Source of the DNA: a virus
Strand: one strand, 5' to 3'
Virus record (IMG/VR): IMGVR_UViG_3300043570_000986
Coordinates: 23,246 to 87,245 of that record
DNA: 64,000 bases
In this document: positions 63,053 through 64,000 of the stretch, one piece after another
Numbering within the stretch: position 1 is the first letter of the stretch
How the letters are laid out: each line of letters begins with the position of its first letter
Translations under genes and position numbers: made by a program
Notes under the pieces: model-generated
The model's input: only the letters and a program-made list of their open reading frames with translations
Database searches by the model: none
What the model was told of the DNA's origin: nothing

Positions 63053-63256
63053 TTAGTCTTGTTTAAAGGTTTGGTTGTAGTATTGTTCTGCATCATTTTT
63101 ATAATGACCTGAACATGCTCCTATAAACATCTGTCCTGCTATATTAGCATCTATTATCTGTTGTTCTTCCATTTTTTTGGCTTGTTCAAATACTGATTCA
63201 ATATCTTTTGATAATATTCTTTGATAAAACCATTCTACTGCTGTTTGTTTTTCCAT
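63053..63256 (-). CDS. TAVEW-type small phage protein
   Basis: 67 residues. MEKQTAVEWFYQRILSKDIE followed by FEQAKKMEEQQI is a pattern common in small phage proteins (TAV-E-W/F, then AK-x-ME). The function is unknown. Its N-terminal coding DNA belongs to a repeated segment of at least 186 bp. Confidence 0.6.
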   Translation of the reverse strand: MEKQTAVEWFYQRILSKDIESVFEQAKKMEEQQIIDANIAGQMFIGACSGHYKNDAEQYYNQTFKQD

Positions 63257-63417
63257 TTTTATTTATTTTTAATTATTAATTGATTTATTTCTTTTTTAAC
63301 ATCTTCCCAATAAGAATAATAGTTTTGTTTATCTTCAAATTCATCTAAATAAGCTCCATAACGTAAATTCAAGCCACCATTATATATTTCATCAACTGCT
63401 ATTAAAGCACATTGTTT
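63232..63417. repeat. Direct repeat copy 1 (at least 186 bp)
   Basis: Identical to 63815-64000, offset 583 bases. It covers the last codons of the 79-residue gene, the intergenic spacer and the first codons of the TAVEW gene. The pair may continue past the window edge. Confidence 0.9.
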
Positions 63418-63498
63418 TGCTTTACTTTTAGATTCTAAATAAGTTAGTGTAGTATCGTATTTTTCTACTAATTCCTTTGCTTTTTCTTTTGGTGTCAT
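63259..63498 (-). CDS. Small phage protein of the MTPKEKAKELVEKY type
   Basis: 79 residues. MTPKEKAKELVEKYDTTLTY and CALIAVDEIYN are typical of a phage family often encoded next to TAVEW-type proteins (from memory). Its 3' part is duplicated at 63842-64000 with no base change in the visible overlap. Confidence 0.6.
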   Translation of the reverse strand: MTPKEKAKELVEKYDTTLTYLESKSKAKQCALIAVDEIYNGGLNLRYGAYLDEFEDKQNYYSYWEDVKKEINQLIIKNK

Positions 63499-63499
63499 T

Positions 63500-63628
63500 T
63501 TATTTGTTTTTAGATTTTTCTTTTAGTTTATTATTTTCTTCAACTGATTTATTTATTGTATTTTGTTTTACTCTGATATTAAATAATCTTCCTCCGTATC
63601 TGAATTTTATGTATTGTCCTTTTTCCAT
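63500..63628 (-). CDS. Small basic protein
   Basis: 42 residues from the ATG at 63628 (MEKGQYIKFRYGGRLFNIRV). A longer in-frame form starting at 63769 would overlap the next gene in a different frame and lacks the usual start context, so the short form is preferred. It is basic, strand-rich at the start and Lys-rich at the end. Confidence 0.5.
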   Translation of the reverse strand: MEKGQYIKFRYGGRLFNIRVKQNTINKSVEENNKLKEKSKNK

Positions 63629-63650
63629 TTTATTTGTTTTTAGTTTATGA

Positions 63651-63839
63651 TTAAATCTCTTTGCCCATTGGCAAACTTCCCTTGTAAAAACCAATATGAT
63701 ACTTTTCTTTAAGTTGCTCTTTCTCCATTTCTTTGGCTTTTTCATAATATTGTTTTTTATCAATATCATATAATGCTGTTTTTGGAATCATTCTTTCAAG
63801 TCTTTCGTATAAGTATTCTACTGCTGTTTGTTTTTCCAT
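63651..63839 (-). CDS. TAVEY-type small phage protein, paralogue
   Basis: 62 residues. MEKQTAVEYLYERLERMIPK, then AKEMEKEQL, parallels the protein at 63053-63256. Only the first ~8 codons are near-identical between the two; the rest has diverged. The start DNA is within the repeated segment. Confidence 0.6.
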   Translation of the reverse strand: MEKQTAVEYLYERLERMIPKTALYDIDKKQYYEKAKEMEKEQLKEKYHIGFYKGSLPMGKEI

Positions 63840-64000
63840 TTTTATTTATTTTTAATTATTAATTGATTTATTTCTTTTTTAACATCTTCCCAATAAGAAT
63901 AATAGTTTTGTTTATCTTCAAATTCATCTAAATAAGCTCCATAACGTAAATTCAAGCCACCATTATATATTTCATCAACTGCTATTAAAGCACATTGTTT
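63815..64000. repeat. Direct repeat copy 2, cut by the window end
   Basis: Identical to 63232-63417. The left border is where the sequences diverge inside the TAVEW/TAVEY genes; the right border is not visible. Confidence 0.9.
63842..64000 (-). CDS. Second copy of the 79-residue protein, partial
   Basis: The C-terminal 52 residues and stop are inside the window; the start lies beyond base 64000. The visible sequence is identical to the corresponding part of 63259-63498, base for base. It is a recent duplication. Confidence 0.6.
   Translation of the reverse strand, partial: KQCALIAVDEIYNGGLNLRYGAYLDEFEDKQNYYSYWEDVKKEINQLIIKNK

Noticed and set aside
63232-64000. Interpretation of the 186-bp repeat as phage genome termini
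   Set aside because: The copies are only 583 bases apart and lie within paralogous genes, so local gene duplication is simpler. Sequence beyond 64000 would be needed to revisit this.
1-64000. Integrase, reverse transcriptase, CRISPR array or toxin-antitoxin pair
   Set aside because: I looked for their characteristic motifs in the translations and repeats and found none that I could support.

Overview
The window is 64 kb of a tailed phage genome that I assign to the crAss-like phages (order Crassvirales), infecting a Bacteroidota host. The main evidence is the plus-strand structural block: two ring/hub-type proteins around an IHF-like small protein, a P22 gp4-like tail tube adaptor, a 1579-residue muzzle (tail stabilisation) protein, then huge cargo proteins. 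The largest of these, 4215 residues, carries the DFDID catalytic motif of the crAss-like virion RNA polymerase. The DNA is strongly A+T-rich. Starts are preceded by A-rich leaders such as AAAATAAAATAAAATG rather than Shine-Dalgarno sites, as in Bacteroidota. Nearly all stops are TAA, and long uninterrupted frames argue for the standard code. Terminase, portal and major capsid genes are not in the window and presumably lie to its left. No integrase was found.

Layout. (1) 1-7.85 kb, plus strand: end of a virion protein gene with a strong terminator, then a run of fibre genes (cysteine-rich proteins, a collagen-like protein, a fibre with an internal domain duplication, and fibres sharing an N-terminal segment). 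(2) 7.86-9.6 kb: a compact lysis cassette of membrane proteins around a probable endolysin. (3) 9.6-16.2 kb: ring proteins, IHF-like protein, tail tube adaptor and muzzle. (4) 16.3-38.0 kb: cargo proteins, including the giant zincin/RNA polymerase protein, injected or packaged with the genome. The two transcription arms converge on a bidirectional terminator near 38.09 kb.

(5) 38.1-64 kb, minus strand: early and replication genes. Read in transcription order (right to left) these are: tandem small early genes with a duplicated stretch of at least 186 bp; a structured RNA locus with a tRNA-like 3' end; a radical SAM protein resembling spore photoproduct lyase; family B DNA polymerase; a MoxR-type AAA+ ATPase with a VWA-domain partner; a nucleotidyltransferase-fold protein; a DUF932-like protein flanked by 31-bp repeats; a PrimPol-type primase apparently split over two genes; an SF2 helicase; a DnaB-like helicase; a RecA-fold ATPase; an SSB-like protein; a Toprim primase; a T7 endonuclease I-like resolvase; a glucosaminidase-like protein; a 5'-3' exonuclease; a sigma-like factor; a dGTP diphosphohydrolase-like protein; a GIY-YIG homing endonuclease; a calcineurin-like phosphoesterase; a second structured RNA locus; and a low-molecular-weight tyrosine phosphatase.

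How the parts may work together (inference from family knowledge): the virion polymerase enters with the DNA and transcribes the minus-strand early genes. These build an autonomous replisome (PolB, two helicases, two kinds of primase, SSB, exonuclease, resolvase). The sigma-like factor may then redirect transcription to the plus-strand late genes. Observations most worth following up are the tRNA-like RNA at 61.7-62.1 kb, two related 5'-leader elements in front of the primase and nucleotidyltransferase genes, the repeat-flanked DUF932 cassette, the MoxR/VWA pair and the zincin/RNA polymerase fusion.
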